From contig OZ241366.1 of assembly GCA_965199905.1 (NCBI GenBank), positions 1,984,001 to 2,048,000 on the forward strand: a stretch of DNA of 64,000 nucleotides. The letters run 5' to 3'. The notes under the pieces are model-generated. The model searched no databases and was not told where the DNA came from. It saw only the letters and a list, made by a program, of their open reading frames with translations. The number at the start of each line of letters is the position of its first letter. Positions within the stretch are counted from its first letter, which is position 1. A program made the translations under genes and the position numbers. This stretch comes from Ilyomonas sp965199905. GTDB taxonomy: Bacteria; Bacteroidota; Bacteroidia; Chitinophagales; Chitinophagaceae. Below are positions 7,825 to 16,516 of the stretch, in pieces.

Positions 7825-9396
7825 ATGGAAAAAAAAGTACTACGGTGGAATTTTGTTTTTCAATATGGCTGGGTTCTCACCAATATGTTCAACTCTATCC
7901 TTCTGCTTCCTCTGTATGTAAAAAATATTGACAGCGCTACGCTTGGTGTGTGGCTCGCCACCAGCAGTGTACTCAACTGGATGACGCTTGCCGACCCCGG
8001 CGTCGGTGAGGTTCTGCAACAGAACATTGCCGAATTTTTAGGTCGCAAGCAATACGACGAAATCGGCCGTTCCATTGGTTCGGGTTTCATTGCGTCAGGC
8101 ATCATTGTGCTGATAGCGATTCTGTTTGGTTTTGGCTGTTTCTTTTCTATTGGTCATATCATTAATAAAGATGTATCGCAGTATCCGCACTTGGCATCAG
8201 CCTTAATGATTTCTATTGTGGCAACGGGCATGTCGCTGGTTTCGTTCACGCTGTCGGGCATTAACCAGGGATTGCATAATGCAGCCAATGTTGCCATCAG
8301 CTCGCTGGCGGCAAACTTCATGTTTTTGTTTGTAAACCTGGCTTTTCTATTTATGGGTTTTGGTGTAATGTCTATCGCGATTGCTAACCTTGCACGCGCT
8401 TTATTCATCAATGGTTTTAACATCGTTTCAATGCTAAAACTACTGAAGCGCGAACATATTCCCATTGTTTATGAGAAAACTCATTTTAAGCGGTTTATAA
8501 AAATTTTCTCTTTCACTTCAGCTTCCAAAATTATTTCCGGTTTATCATATAGTGTAGATATGTTAGTGCTGGCGCGCTTCATCCCGCCAGGCATGATTAC
8601 GGTATATGAAATCAACAAGCGCCCGATTAACTTATCAACCACATTGGTTGGCAGGCACTCCGTGGCTTTAATGCCTCTTGTTTCTCATGCAGTCGGAACC
8701 GGCAATAAGGAATTGATTGTTGAATTGATCTATAAGCAATTCAAGTTTTACAGTTATGCTTCCATCTTTCTATGCCTTGTGTTTGTGCTTACTTATTTCA
8801 ACCTGATTTCGTTGTGGACAGGTCCAGATAAATACATAGGCAATGCTATGGAGAATGGCAACCTGATTCTGTACCTGCTTATCATTTTCAACTTCCTTAA
8901 TCTCATTACTTACTTCATGTCGAACATGGGATATGCACTGGGCGATATTAAAAAGAACAGCCAGTTCAATATTGTTCGCAATCTCATTTACGGCGTGTTA
9001 CTTTATTTCGCTGCCCGGTATTATGGAATACTTGGAACGGTAGTGATAGCGATGGTTACCATGCTGGTGGCTGACTTCTTTTACTTCCCTTACAAAGTAT
9101 ATCGTATGGGATATTTTTCCGGCGCCATGGTACGCAAATCGCTTATCCTGTGGGCAATTATTATTCCCGTAAGTCTTCTGGTTATCTGGGGTTGCTGGGA
9201 AGTAACAGATCATTTGCTCGGGCCTACTATGTATTTCAGCAAATTGATGGTTGATTCGGCTGTGTTTACCATTTTCTTCCTGTCGTTTTTATTGATGATA
9301 GATAAGGAAGTAAGACAGATGGCAGGAGAATGGAAAGCGAAACTGCTGAACCTGCTTTCATCCCGCAAATTAAAAGCTGCTGAAACTTCTAATTAA
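7825..9396 (+). CDS. Polysaccharide flippase (Wzx/MATE-like oligosaccharide transporter)
   Basis: A polytopic membrane protein of 523 residues from the ATG at 7825, with 12-14 hydrophobic segments. The N-terminal WNFVFQYGWVLTNMFNSILL and the internal GLSYSVDMLVLARFIPPG fit the polysaccharide-biosynthesis branch of the MOP/MATE exporter superfamily, which flips lipid-linked oligosaccharides across the inner membrane. I prefer 7825 because a -7-like TACTTTCG lies about 50 bp upstream and the 21 preceding codons do not look like family sequence. The genes that follow on the other strand (glycosyltransferase, deacetylase) suggest a surface-polysaccharide locus. Confidence 0.85.
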   Translation: MEKKVLRWNFVFQYGWVLTNMFNSILLLPLYVKNIDSATLGVWLATSSVLNWMTLADPGVGEVLQQNIAEFLGRKQYDEIGRSIGSGFIASGIIVLIAILFGFGCFFSIGHIINKDVSQYPHLASALMISIVATGMSLVSFTLSGINQGLHNAANVAISSLAANFMFLFVNLAFLFMGFGVMSIAIANLARALFINGFNIVSMLKLLKREHIPIVYEKTHFKRFIKIFSFTSASKIISGLSYSVDMLVLARFIPPGMITVYEINKRPINLSTTLVGRHSVALMPLVSHAVGTGNKELIVELIYKQFKFYSYASIFLCLVFVLTYFNLISLWTGPDKYIGNAMENGNLILYLLIIFNFLNLITYFMSNMGYALGDIKKNSQFNIVRNLIYGVLLYFAARYYGILGTVVIAMVTMLVADFFYFPYKVYRMGYFSGAMVRKSLILWAIIIPVSLLVIWGCWEVTDHLLGPTMYFSKLMVDSAVFTIFFLSFLLMIDKEVRQMAGEWKAKLLNLLSSRKLKAAETSN

Positions 9397-9428
9397 GCAT
9401 TCTTCTTTACAGGATAGTGATAACAAAA

Positions 9429-9502
9429 CTGCGAAGTATTCGTTCATCAACCTTGTGGTTCCGCTATTCGCAGAGTTTCATTATCAACGTGTTTGCAGTT
9501 AG
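9429..9502. repeat. Imperfect inverted repeat between convergent genes
   Basis: In the 157-bp gap between the convergent flippase and glycosyltransferase genes, CTGCGAA (9429-9435) pairs with TTCGCAG (9477-9483). Weaker complementarity continues outward (GATAAC against GTTTCATTATC). It may act as a bidirectional terminator, although no clear T tract follows. Confidence 0.35.
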
Positions 9503-9553
9503 CAATAACATAGTAAAATTAACCATGTTGTTTTCTGTAAAGGCTAATATAAC

Positions 9554-10747
9554 CTAATGAAGTTGCATTTGTTTTACAGCCTTTTGCATTGGCTTTGTTC
9601 CTAAGGCAGAATGATAAATGGCTAACAATGCTGACAGGTTTTTTTGAGGCGTGTATTTGCTTTCATACGTATGAAAAGCATGTCGGGAAAATTCGTTCTT
9701 TTTAGCGCCTGAAAAGCTGTTCCATTTAACGATCTGGCGGTTCAGGCTGTCGGCTTGATTGGATGTAAACAACAAGCCGTTGTTATTGTGCAAAACAATA
9801 GTTTCCATAGCCCCAAGCCGTGAAGCAATCACAGGCGTGGCGGCTGCAAAGCCTTCAACAATAGTTAAGGGCATCCCTTCCAGGCAAACAGAAGGTACGA
9901 TCAGCGCATTGCACTTGTACATTTCTTCCGTAATCACTTCTTTATTCTGAAACCCAAGCCATGTAATATTTGAATGTTCCTGCTGGCAGCGGATTACCTC
10001 GTCACGCATTGGACCATCACCAATAATAACAAGTGGCAAACCATTACTGGCAAAGGCTTTCAGCAATACACTTACTCCTTTTTCCGGCGACAATCTACCT
10101 ACATACAAAAATTGATTGCCTCGAACGGTTGCTGCCGAAACAGGGTTCGACCAAATAAAATTGGGCTTCGTAATCACCTGCTTTTTTGCCAGCTTTAAAT
10201 CAGATTCTAAAAAGATATTCTTCGCTTTTTCATTCAACGTAATATAACGGTTGATTTTACGAAACGTACCCAATTTTTTATGTATCCAGATGGTAAATGC
10301 CAGCCAGAAAGTAAGCACGCCCGAGCCGCGGTAGACTTTGTCTTTTACAGCCCGCCAGGGAAAGGCAGCTCCTAAACTTTTAAGATACAATTCATTGTTG
10401 TGAAACAAAGTTCCCGAAGGGCATAAAAAGCGGTAATTGTGTAATGTTTTTACTATTGGTACATGCTTGGCCGCTGCCGCCCACACTACCGAAAAGGAAG
10501 CGCCGAAATGCAGGTTGTGCAGGTGTATCACATCCGGTTTAAAGCGTTTAATAGCGCGGGTAACTTGCAGGTACGACAAAGGATTGAAAGGCAGAAGCCA
10601 TATATTCAGAAAGCTATGCTTTGCATTGTCGAAGTACACCGGCTCTACAATATGACCATGTAGCTGAAGTAATTTTATTTCACTTTCTACTACACTGTCC
10701 TCGCCGCCGCGCTCTTTGTATTTGGTATGAAGGAAAAGAATTCTCAT
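9554..10747 (-). CDS. Glycosyltransferase family 4
   Basis: A 397-residue GT-B enzyme. The N-terminal domain starts MRILFLHTKYKERGGEDSVV and contains VIHLHNLHFGASFSVVWAAA. The C-terminal nucleotide-sugar domain has FLYVGRLSPEKGVSVLLKAF, VIIGDGPMRDEV and the EGMPLTIVEGFAAATPVIAS loop with the family's conserved acidic residues. It likely adds a sugar to a lipid-linked glycan in the cytoplasm. It overlaps the stop of the upstream deacetylase gene by 4 bp, so the two are translationally coupled. Donor and acceptor cannot be deduced. Confidence 0.9.
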   Translation of the reverse strand: MRILFLHTKYKERGGEDSVVESEIKLLQLHGHIVEPVYFDNAKHSFLNIWLLPFNPLSYLQVTRAIKRFKPDVIHLHNLHFGASFSVVWAAAAKHVPIVKTLHNYRFLCPSGTLFHNNELYLKSLGAAFPWRAVKDKVYRGSGVLTFWLAFTIWIHKKLGTFRKINRYITLNEKAKNIFLESDLKLAKKQVITKPNFIWSNPVSAATVRGNQFLYVGRLSPEKGVSVLLKAFASNGLPLVIIGDGPMRDEVIRCQQEHSNITWLGFQNKEVITEEMYKCNALIVPSVCLEGMPLTIVEGFAAATPVIASRLGAMETIVLHNNNGLLFTSNQADSLNRQIVKWNSFSGAKKNEFSRHAFHTYESKYTPQKNLSALLAIYHSALGTKPMQKAVKQMQLH

Positions 10748-11484
10748 AAAAGGGAGTATTGCTCTTGTTGGGAGTTGATGGTTAGTAAATCTTTATTTGG
10801 CACATATCGAAAATCATCTCGTTCGCTAAGTATGCGGAATAATTCTTCCAGTTTTGCCCACAGGTCAAACTCTTCTATTTCCCACGAATGTCCCCACAAG
10901 TGAAAGCAGCCGCCATCTTTCGCAATGCGGTTCAGGTAGCTTTCTGTAAGCGCCGGTAATTTATACAGCGAATAGCTTTGCAACCATCTCAACAGGTTGG
11001 TCCAGCGCCTTCTTTTCAGCAGGTGCTTTGCGTAGGTAAAAGACTTGTGCTCATAGGCCTGCAACGTAGTAGGCACAAGCCCTTGCACATTCTGCGTATC
11101 AATGCTCAACAACTCTGTGGTGCGGGCTATTTTATAGCCGGATTGAAACACAACATCAATTGCTTTTTGGTGAAAAACACCACCTGGAAAACAGAACGAT
11201 TGCGGCTCATATCCAATCAGGTCAGAAAGCCATTTCCGGCTTCCGGCAATTTCGTATTCCAGGGTTTTGGTGTCTGTTGAGTGCAGGCGAATATGACTTA
11301 ATGTATGCCCGCCGATCTCGAATTCTTTTGCCAGTTCCGCCACCTGCTGTGCAGGCATCACTTCATGCTCCGCGTTTGTTTTTGGTATGTAAAAAGTGCC
11401 GGGCAGGTGGTATTTATTCAGCAGCTCTGCCAACCTGAAATCAAGCGGATGTCCATCGTCCCAACTGGTTGTAATCAGTTTCAT
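10744..11484 (-). CDS. Polysaccharide deacetylase (NodB domain, carbohydrate esterase 4)
   Basis: A 246-residue CE4-type protein with the NodB signature: TTSWDDGHP (metal and base aspartates, residues 5-13), GGHTLSHIRLH (metal histidines near 78-84), CFPGG near 118-122 and a late FHLWGHSWE. CE4 enzymes remove acetyl groups from N-acetylglucosamine polymers or related glycans. It has no signal peptide, which fits cytoplasmic processing of a lipid-linked precursor, as seen for some deacetylases beside glycosyltransferases. It is coupled to the next gene by a 4-bp overlap. A perfect 15-bp tandem duplication lies just upstream of its start. Confidence 0.88.
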   Translation of the reverse strand: MKLITTSWDDGHPLDFRLAELLNKYHLPGTFYIPKTNAEHEVMPAQQVAELAKEFEIGGHTLSHIRLHSTDTKTLEYEIAGSRKWLSDLIGYEPQSFCFPGGVFHQKAIDVVFQSGYKIARTTELLSIDTQNVQGLVPTTLQAYEHKSFTYAKHLLKRRRWTNLLRWLQSYSLYKLPALTESYLNRIAKDGGCFHLWGHSWEIEEFDLWAKLEELFRILSERDDFRYVPNKDLLTINSQQEQYSLL

Positions 11485-11487
11485 AAT

Positions 11488-11517
11488 AATAATGAGATAA
11501 TCAATAATGAGATAATC
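11488..11517. repeat. Tandem duplication of a 15-bp unit in the deacetylase leader
   Basis: AATAATGAGATAATC occurs twice head to tail (11488-11502 and 11503-11517), 3 bp upstream of the deacetylase start. The rest of the 11485-11862 gap shows no further gene. Confidence 0.7.
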
Positions 11518-11862
11518 GGATTTTAAAATGACAAAGCCTTTCTTTCAAACACTTCTGATAACGATGTGTTTATAGTTGATACAGATACGGAATAAAAAGG
11601 CATTTTGTTTTTGTTAAATGTTTCATGGCAATGTTATCTGCTTTGTCATAATTAAATTTGCAGTTTGTATAGCGCATAGCAAAACAAAACGAGAACCATT
11701 TTAAAGAAATGAAAACATGCAATAACTTTCAAAGATATATGTATTAATAAAACAAATATCATATTACTATCCTTTCCCTTTACCGGACGATTTTCAAAAA
11801 TGGGAACTAACATTTTAACTCAACAGGGAATATGGTAGGTTACTTGCACATAAAAAATCAAC

Positions 11863-12147
11863 ATGAAAAAATTACCCTCTTTACAACTTTGTATACTGAT
11901 GGATGCCATCGGTTGCATCCCGTTTATTGTGGTTCCTTTTCTTGGTGAAGCGTTCGATATTGCCTGGGCGCCAATCTCCGCCATCATTTTCTATTTTGCG
12001 TTCGGCAGGCGCAAAGCTATATTTGGCGCGGCTTTTAGCTTGGTGGAAGAGTTGATTCCCGTTGTTAATTTCATTCCCACCTTTACCATAGCCTGGCTAT
12101 GGCAGAAGTATTTTATAAGAAAACCGGATAAAACAATCCAGATTTAA
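11863..12147 (+). CDS. Small conserved-looking membrane protein of unknown function
   Basis: A 94-residue protein with three hydrophobic stretches: LCILMDAIGCIPFIVVPFLG, APISAIIFYFAF and FIPTFTIAWLWQKYF. A charged GRRKAI loop and a basic tail (FIRKPDKTIQI) suggest an inner-membrane protein with a cytoplasmic C terminus. I do not recognise the family. It stands alone: 380 bp of non-coding sequence precede it and 96 bp separate it from the next gene on the same strand. Confidence 0.6.
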   Translation: MKKLPSLQLCILMDAIGCIPFIVVPFLGEAFDIAWAPISAIIFYFAFGRRKAIFGAAFSLVEELIPVVNFIPTFTIAWLWQKYFIRKPDKTIQI

Positions 12148-12243
12148 TAAGCTTGCTATTTATGAAACCAATAGCACCTTGTTTTGCATATCGGATTATT
12201 TTTTGTTTGATAAACCATCTATTAAAAAAAAGTAACCATAGCT

Positions 12244-12516
12244 ATGAAGATTTATTGTGTGTATTTCGACCTGAACGAACCTGACCAGCAACTTGACGTT
12301 ATCATTAATTATCTCAATCATTTTAATGCCGGCATCAGCGCCGGAAGTCGTGCCTGGTTTGTAAAGTCAACGAAAAGCCCCGAGCAGATCCGCGATGAAA
12401 TGTGTGCGCTCCAGATACCGGCTGGTTTCCAGATACTGGTGTTTGAAGTGGGAAGCAACTGGAAGTCATGCAACATCAGGGATGAAGTAAATTCATGGAT
12501 GGGAAAACATATATAA
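12244..12516 (+). CDS. Small protein resembling SinR/Cas2-like ferredoxin-fold proteins
   Basis: A 90-residue protein with a beta-alpha-beta pattern: MKIYCVYFDLNEPDQQLDVI, then AGSRAWFVKSTKSPEQIRDE, then FQILVFEVGSNWKSCNI. The YFDLN start, the W-x-VK-T-K--EQIRD middle strand and helix, and the final GSNW segment recall small stand-alone proteins annotated SinR or Cas2-like. No cas genes or CRISPR array lie nearby, so a CRISPR role is unlikely. The resemblance is from memory of the pattern only; the function is unknown. Confidence 0.55.
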   Translation: MKIYCVYFDLNEPDQQLDVIINYLNHFNAGISAGSRAWFVKSTKSPEQIRDEMCALQIPAGFQILVFEVGSNWKSCNIRDEVNSWMGKHI

Positions 12517-12592
12517 TTCCGTCTTCCAACATTTCCCTATTTAACTACTCACTTCCTGTGCTGCATAGTATTTTTGTGCTCCGCAAAATAAT

Positions 12593-14443
12593 ATGACAAC
12601 AGCACAGGAAACCGTCCTTCGCGACGTAGTAATCAAATTCGCCGGCGATAGCGGCGATGGCATGCAGCTAACCGGCACCCAGTTTACCAACAATACTGCG
12701 TTGCTCGGTATTGACCTTGCTACCTTTCCCGACTTTCCAGCCGAAATACGTGCGCCTCAGGGCACAGTTCCCGGCGTGAGTGGCTTCCAGCTTCATTTTT
12801 CCAGCGATCGCGTATATACGCCCGGCGACATGTGCGATGTGCTTGTGGCAATGAATGCGGCTGCCATTAAAGTAAATATCAAAAGCCTGAAACCCGGTGG
12901 CAAGCTCATTGCCAATACCGATGGTTTCGATGCGAAGAATTTACGTCTCGCTAACTATACCGATGGTATCAATCCATTGGAAGATGGCAGCCTGCATAAT
13001 TATGAAATTATAAAGATTGATGTTACCAAGCTCACCCGCGAATCGCTCAAGGAATTTCCTGAACTTGGCGTGAAGGAAAAAGACCGTGCGAAAAATATGT
13101 TTGTGTTGGGCTTTATCTATTGGATGTACAACCGAAATCTTGACAGCACAATCGATTTTTTGACTGAAAAATTTGGTAAAAAAGAATACATCCTGCAGAG
13201 TAATATCCGTGTGCTGCAGGCGGGTTATAACTATGGCGATACCACCGAAACATTTACCACAAGGTATAAGGTAGAAAAAGCAAAATTGCCTCCCGGTAAA
13301 TATCGCAGCATCATGGGCAACCAGGCGCTGGCAATGGGTTTGGTAGCCGCTACGGTAAAAAGCGGATTGCCACTTTTTCTCGGCACGTATCCCATTACAC
13401 CGGCATCAGATATTCTTCACGAATTAAGCAAGCACAAAGCCTTTGGCATCCGCACCTTTCAGGCAGAAGATGAAATTGCAGGCATTAGTGCCGCCATCGG
13501 TGCTTCTTACGGAGGAAGTATTGGAGTAACAACAACATCGGGTCCCGGCATGGCGCTAAAAGCCGAAGCAATGGGCTTGGCGGTGATGCTTGAAATTCCT
13601 TTGGTAGTTATCAACGTGCAGCGCGGCGGACCATCAACAGGGTTGCCAACAAAGACAGAGCAGAGCGATTTATTACAAGCTTATTACGGACGCAATGGCG
13701 AATGCCCGATGCCGGTGATTGCTTCGTCTACGCCAAGCGATTGCTTTGATGTGGTGTATGAAACGACGCGTATTGCCATTGAACACATGACGCCGGTTAT
13801 CATGCTCAGCGATGGTTATATCGCCAACGGCAGCGAGCCCTGGAAGTATCCCGTGAGTGAAGAACTGCCGCCGATTCATGTACAATTTAAAACAAGCATG
13901 GGTGATGATGAACTTAAATTTCAGCCTTACTTACGCAATGAAAAGGGTGTGCGTCCATGGGCGGTTCCCGGTACGGCAGGATTAGAGCATCGCATTGGTG
14001 GTATTGAAAAACAAAACGTTACTGGCAATGTAAGTTATGATCCCGAAAACCATCAACTGATGGTGAAGCTGCGCCAGAAAAAAATCGATGATATTGCTAA
14101 CTATATTCCTGACCAAACCATTGATAGCGGCAACGAAAAAGGAAAGGTATTGGTGCTTGGCTGGGGCAGCACGTATGGCTCTATTAAAAGCGCTGTGCTT
14201 CAACTGCAGGAAGAAGGTTATGAAGTAAGTCACGCGCATATCCGCTACCTGCGTCCCTTTCCGAAAAACTTAGGCGATATGTTGAAAAATTTTGAAACCG
14301 TATTAATACCTGAATTGAACAATGGCCAGCTTATTAAAATTATCCGCGACCAGTTTTTAGTGGATGCAAAAGGCTACAACAAAATAATGGGCGTGCCGAT
14401 TATGAAGGCAGAACTGGTAGAAGAAATCAGGAAATATTTATGA
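12593..14443 (+). CDS. korA: 2-oxoacid:acceptor oxidoreductase, fused gamma-alpha subunit (KorA type)
   Basis: A 616-residue fused subunit: an N-terminal gamma domain (about 12-190, starting IKFAGDSGDGMQLTGTQFTN), then the alpha pyrimidine-binding domain (YPITPASDILHEL near 270; GVTTTSGPGMALKAEAMGLA near 308; QRGGPSTGLPTKTEQSDLLQ near 343) and a C-terminal transketolase-like domain. With the thiamin-diphosphate beta subunit it oxidizes 2-oxoglutarate or another 2-oxoacid using ferredoxin. In most Bacteroidota the beta gene (korB) follows directly; here a structured 136-bp spacer and an SDR gene follow. A -7 match TATTTTTG lies at 12569-12576. Confidence 0.9.
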   Translation: MTTAQETVLRDVVIKFAGDSGDGMQLTGTQFTNNTALLGIDLATFPDFPAEIRAPQGTVPGVSGFQLHFSSDRVYTPGDMCDVLVAMNAAAIKVNIKSLKPGGKLIANTDGFDAKNLRLANYTDGINPLEDGSLHNYEIIKIDVTKLTRESLKEFPELGVKEKDRAKNMFVLGFIYWMYNRNLDSTIDFLTEKFGKKEYILQSNIRVLQAGYNYGDTTETFTTRYKVEKAKLPPGKYRSIMGNQALAMGLVAATVKSGLPLFLGTYPITPASDILHELSKHKAFGIRTFQAEDEIAGISAAIGASYGGSIGVTTTSGPGMALKAEAMGLAVMLEIPLVVINVQRGGPSTGLPTKTEQSDLLQAYYGRNGECPMPVIASSTPSDCFDVVYETTRIAIEHMTPVIMLSDGYIANGSEPWKYPVSEELPPIHVQFKTSMGDDELKFQPYLRNEKGVRPWAVPGTAGLEHRIGGIEKQNVTGNVSYDPENHQLMVKLRQKKIDDIANYIPDQTIDSGNEKGKVLVLGWGSTYGSIKSAVLQLQEEGYEVSHAHIRYLRPFPKNLGDMLKNFETVLIPELNNGQLIKIIRDQFLVDAKGYNKIMGVPIMKAELVEEIRKYL

Positions 14444-14448
14444 TGAAT

Positions 14449-14540
14449 TGTATAAAGTATTATGTAATAAGCAGTATTTAGTAAGACTGGAAAGTAAGAC
14501 TATTTATTAAATAGAATATTTTTACATAATACTTTATACA
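14449..14540. repeat. 18-bp perfect inverted repeat downstream of korA
   Basis: The arms TGTATAAAGTATTATGTA (14449-14466) and its exact reverse complement (14523-14540) enclose 56 bp. The interior contains two GTAAGACT copies and AT-rich sequence. The arms start only a few bases after the korA stop codon, but no T tract follows, so it is not a typical terminator. Confidence 0.8.
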
Positions 14541-14579
14541 TACTACTTAATACAAATATCTTAATACACATCACCAACA

Positions 14580-15296
14580 ATGAACATCATAATCATTGGC
14601 GCCAGCCGCGGTTTGGGACATGCAATGTCGGTTGGGTTACAAAAATCTGGCAGACATTTTTACCTGATATCGCGTTCAGAGCCTGCGGTAATGAAAGCGG
14701 ATGATGTGAATAATTATACATGGATCAAGGCAGATGTAGCTGCCGGTACATTTACCCAAACGCTAAAAAACACACTACAAAATGTGCCTGTTGATGTGTT
14801 AATATACAACGCAGCGGTTTGGGAGAAAAATACATTCCGCGATAACTATCAAATGACGGATGACAGTGAAGACGATTTGCGCAATATCATCAGCATAAAT
14901 CTTACAGGAGCTATTCTTACCGTGCAAGCATTATTGCCGAATCTGCTACAAGCAGAAGCTTCCAAAATTATTTTGATTGGTTCTACATCCGGTGTTGATG
15001 GCAATCGCACAAAGGCTGTTGCTTATTCAGCTTCCAAGTTTGGCTTGCGTGGTGTAAACAATGCATTGCGCGAAAATTTTCGCGGTACCAATATCAATTC
15101 TACCATTCTGAATCTTGGCGATTTATCTACCAACATTCCCTTTGAAGATGGTAAGAAAGCCGTGGTAAATAAAGTAGGATACAACGCCATCCCGTTACAG
15201 GAAGTGATGGATATTTTGGAATGTATCATTGGCTTGTCGCCGGCTACATTGATAAAAGAAATGGACATTCCCGGCTCGCGCGATGAAAGCCTGTAG
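14580..15296 (+). CDS. Short-chain dehydrogenase/reductase (SDR) family
   Basis: A classical SDR of 238 residues: the NAD(P)-binding motif IIGASRGLGHAM (4-15), the YNAAVW segment in place of NNAG, catalytic Ser in ILIGSTSGVDG, and catalytic Tyr and Lys in YSASKFGL. The Ser-Arg in the glycine motif suggests NADP(H). The substrate cannot be assigned. The YjbR gene follows after 18 bp on the same strand, so the two are probably cotranscribed. Confidence 0.88.
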   Translation: MNIIIIGASRGLGHAMSVGLQKSGRHFYLISRSEPAVMKADDVNNYTWIKADVAAGTFTQTLKNTLQNVPVDVLIYNAAVWEKNTFRDNYQMTDDSEDDLRNIISINLTGAILTVQALLPNLLQAEASKIILIGSTSGVDGNRTKAVAYSASKFGLRGVNNALRENFRGTNINSTILNLGDLSTNIPFEDGKKAVVNKVGYNAIPLQEVMDILECIIGLSPATLIKEMDIPGSRDESL

Positions 15297-15314
15297 TCTC
15301 TATCTTTATTATTT

Positions 15315-15644
15315 ATGAATATAGATTTTATACGCAGCTTTGCTTTGAGTCTTCCCGATGTGGAAGAGGCGCTTCCATTCGGTCCTAATACATTGGTGTT
15401 TAAAGTAAACGGCAAGGTATTCCTGCTCCTGTCTTTAAATGCATCTCCGCTAACCTTCAATGTCAAGTGCGATCCTGACGAAGCGGTTGAGCTTCGCGAA
15501 CAATATCCTGATTCTGTACTGCCCGGTTATCACATGAATAAAAAGCATTGGAACACAATTGTTGTTGATGGTGTTTTGTTGGCGCAGCCATTGAAAAAGA
15601 TGATTGAAAATTCATATTGTTTAGTGTTGAAAAAGAAGAAATAA
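15315..15644 (+). CDS. MmcQ/YjbR family protein
   Basis: A 109-residue protein of normal YjbR length (CyaY-like fold). It carries the hallmarks SLPDVEEALPFGPNTLVFKV near the start, KVFLLLSL in the core, and YHMNKKHWNTIVVDG leading to the C-terminal helix. YjbR proteins are often annotated DNA-binding on structural grounds, but a biochemical role is not established. It follows the SDR gene closely. Confidence 0.88.
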   Translation: MNIDFIRSFALSLPDVEEALPFGPNTLVFKVNGKVFLLLSLNASPLTFNVKCDPDEAVELREQYPDSVLPGYHMNKKHWNTIVVDGVLLAQPLKKMIENSYCLVLKKKK

Positions 15645-16516
15645 GTCTTTCAACTTGTTCCTTTTATCTTTTACAAAACGTTTTTTTCTTTAAATATAAA
15701 GAGGGCGGGTGATGTTTTAAAAATCAAACGTTGGTCAAAAAATATATTTCTGAAATACAAAACTGTTTACCCTTAGTCCTCAAATTACAACCGTTTCATA
15801 AATACATAAAGCCAGTTGTTTGTTCCGATACAAAGGCTGTTAACCAATTGAAAGTGCCATCCTGATTTTCTGTTCCGTTTACTTCTGAATGTACCCCAAT
15901 GCTACGGACCATGCTATAATTTCTGAGAGATGAATTTAATCTTTACATCCGGCGTAAAAACCCCGTAAACTTTAGCAATACGGATAGCGCTATCGTATCT
16001 TCTTTAATGCGGGCAGATGGTACAACTGCTGTTTCTGTCAATGATAATGATATGTTCAGAGTTGTGCTTACTCTTATCAATCTTGAGGAAGACAGGATTA
16101 GCGATTCGCAGATTTATCGCAAAGTAAACGGCAGGGATACAGGTGGTAAATCCGCCGGTAAACATAAACCCGTTCGTTCTGTTTTCAGTGTTTGCCAATA
16201 GCTCCCCGGTTGCTCTGCGGTTGTTATCGTATGTCATTTCTTTATTTTTCGACGAAGCCGATGCTTTGCATCGCAACAAAAACATCATTTATTATAAAGA
16301 CATCAGGAAAGAGTTACGAAAAGAAGGAAAAACAGCGTAAGCTAATGATATAATACAGAAGATGTTTTCTTGCAAAGAGATTGGAATTTTACATTTCGTA
16401 AAACAATGACGGTAATAAATTTGGGAGCTTCCATATCGCACCTAAAGTAAAGGAGTTTTAGAGAATAGCAACCGGTACTGCAATGCGCAAATTGTTTATT
16501 CAAAGTTTATGATGAT
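15645..16516. other. Gene-poor interval of about 870 bp
   Basis: No convincing gene was found between the YjbR gene and the NADPH dehydrogenase gene, which converges on it. Short open frames exist at 16007-16201 and 16143-16340. The second ends with a protein-like stretch (FFDEADALHRNKNIIYYKDI) but has no start signal or recognisable family, so it may be decayed coding sequence. Confidence 0.4.

Noticed and set aside
12244..12516. CRISPR adaptation gene cas2
   Set aside because: No CRISPR array, cas1 or effector genes in the window; only a loose fold-level resemblance.
16007..16340. Short open frames between the YjbR gene and the NADPH dehydrogenase gene
   Set aside because: No recognisable family, start signal or consistent codon use; listed only as part of a gene-poor interval.
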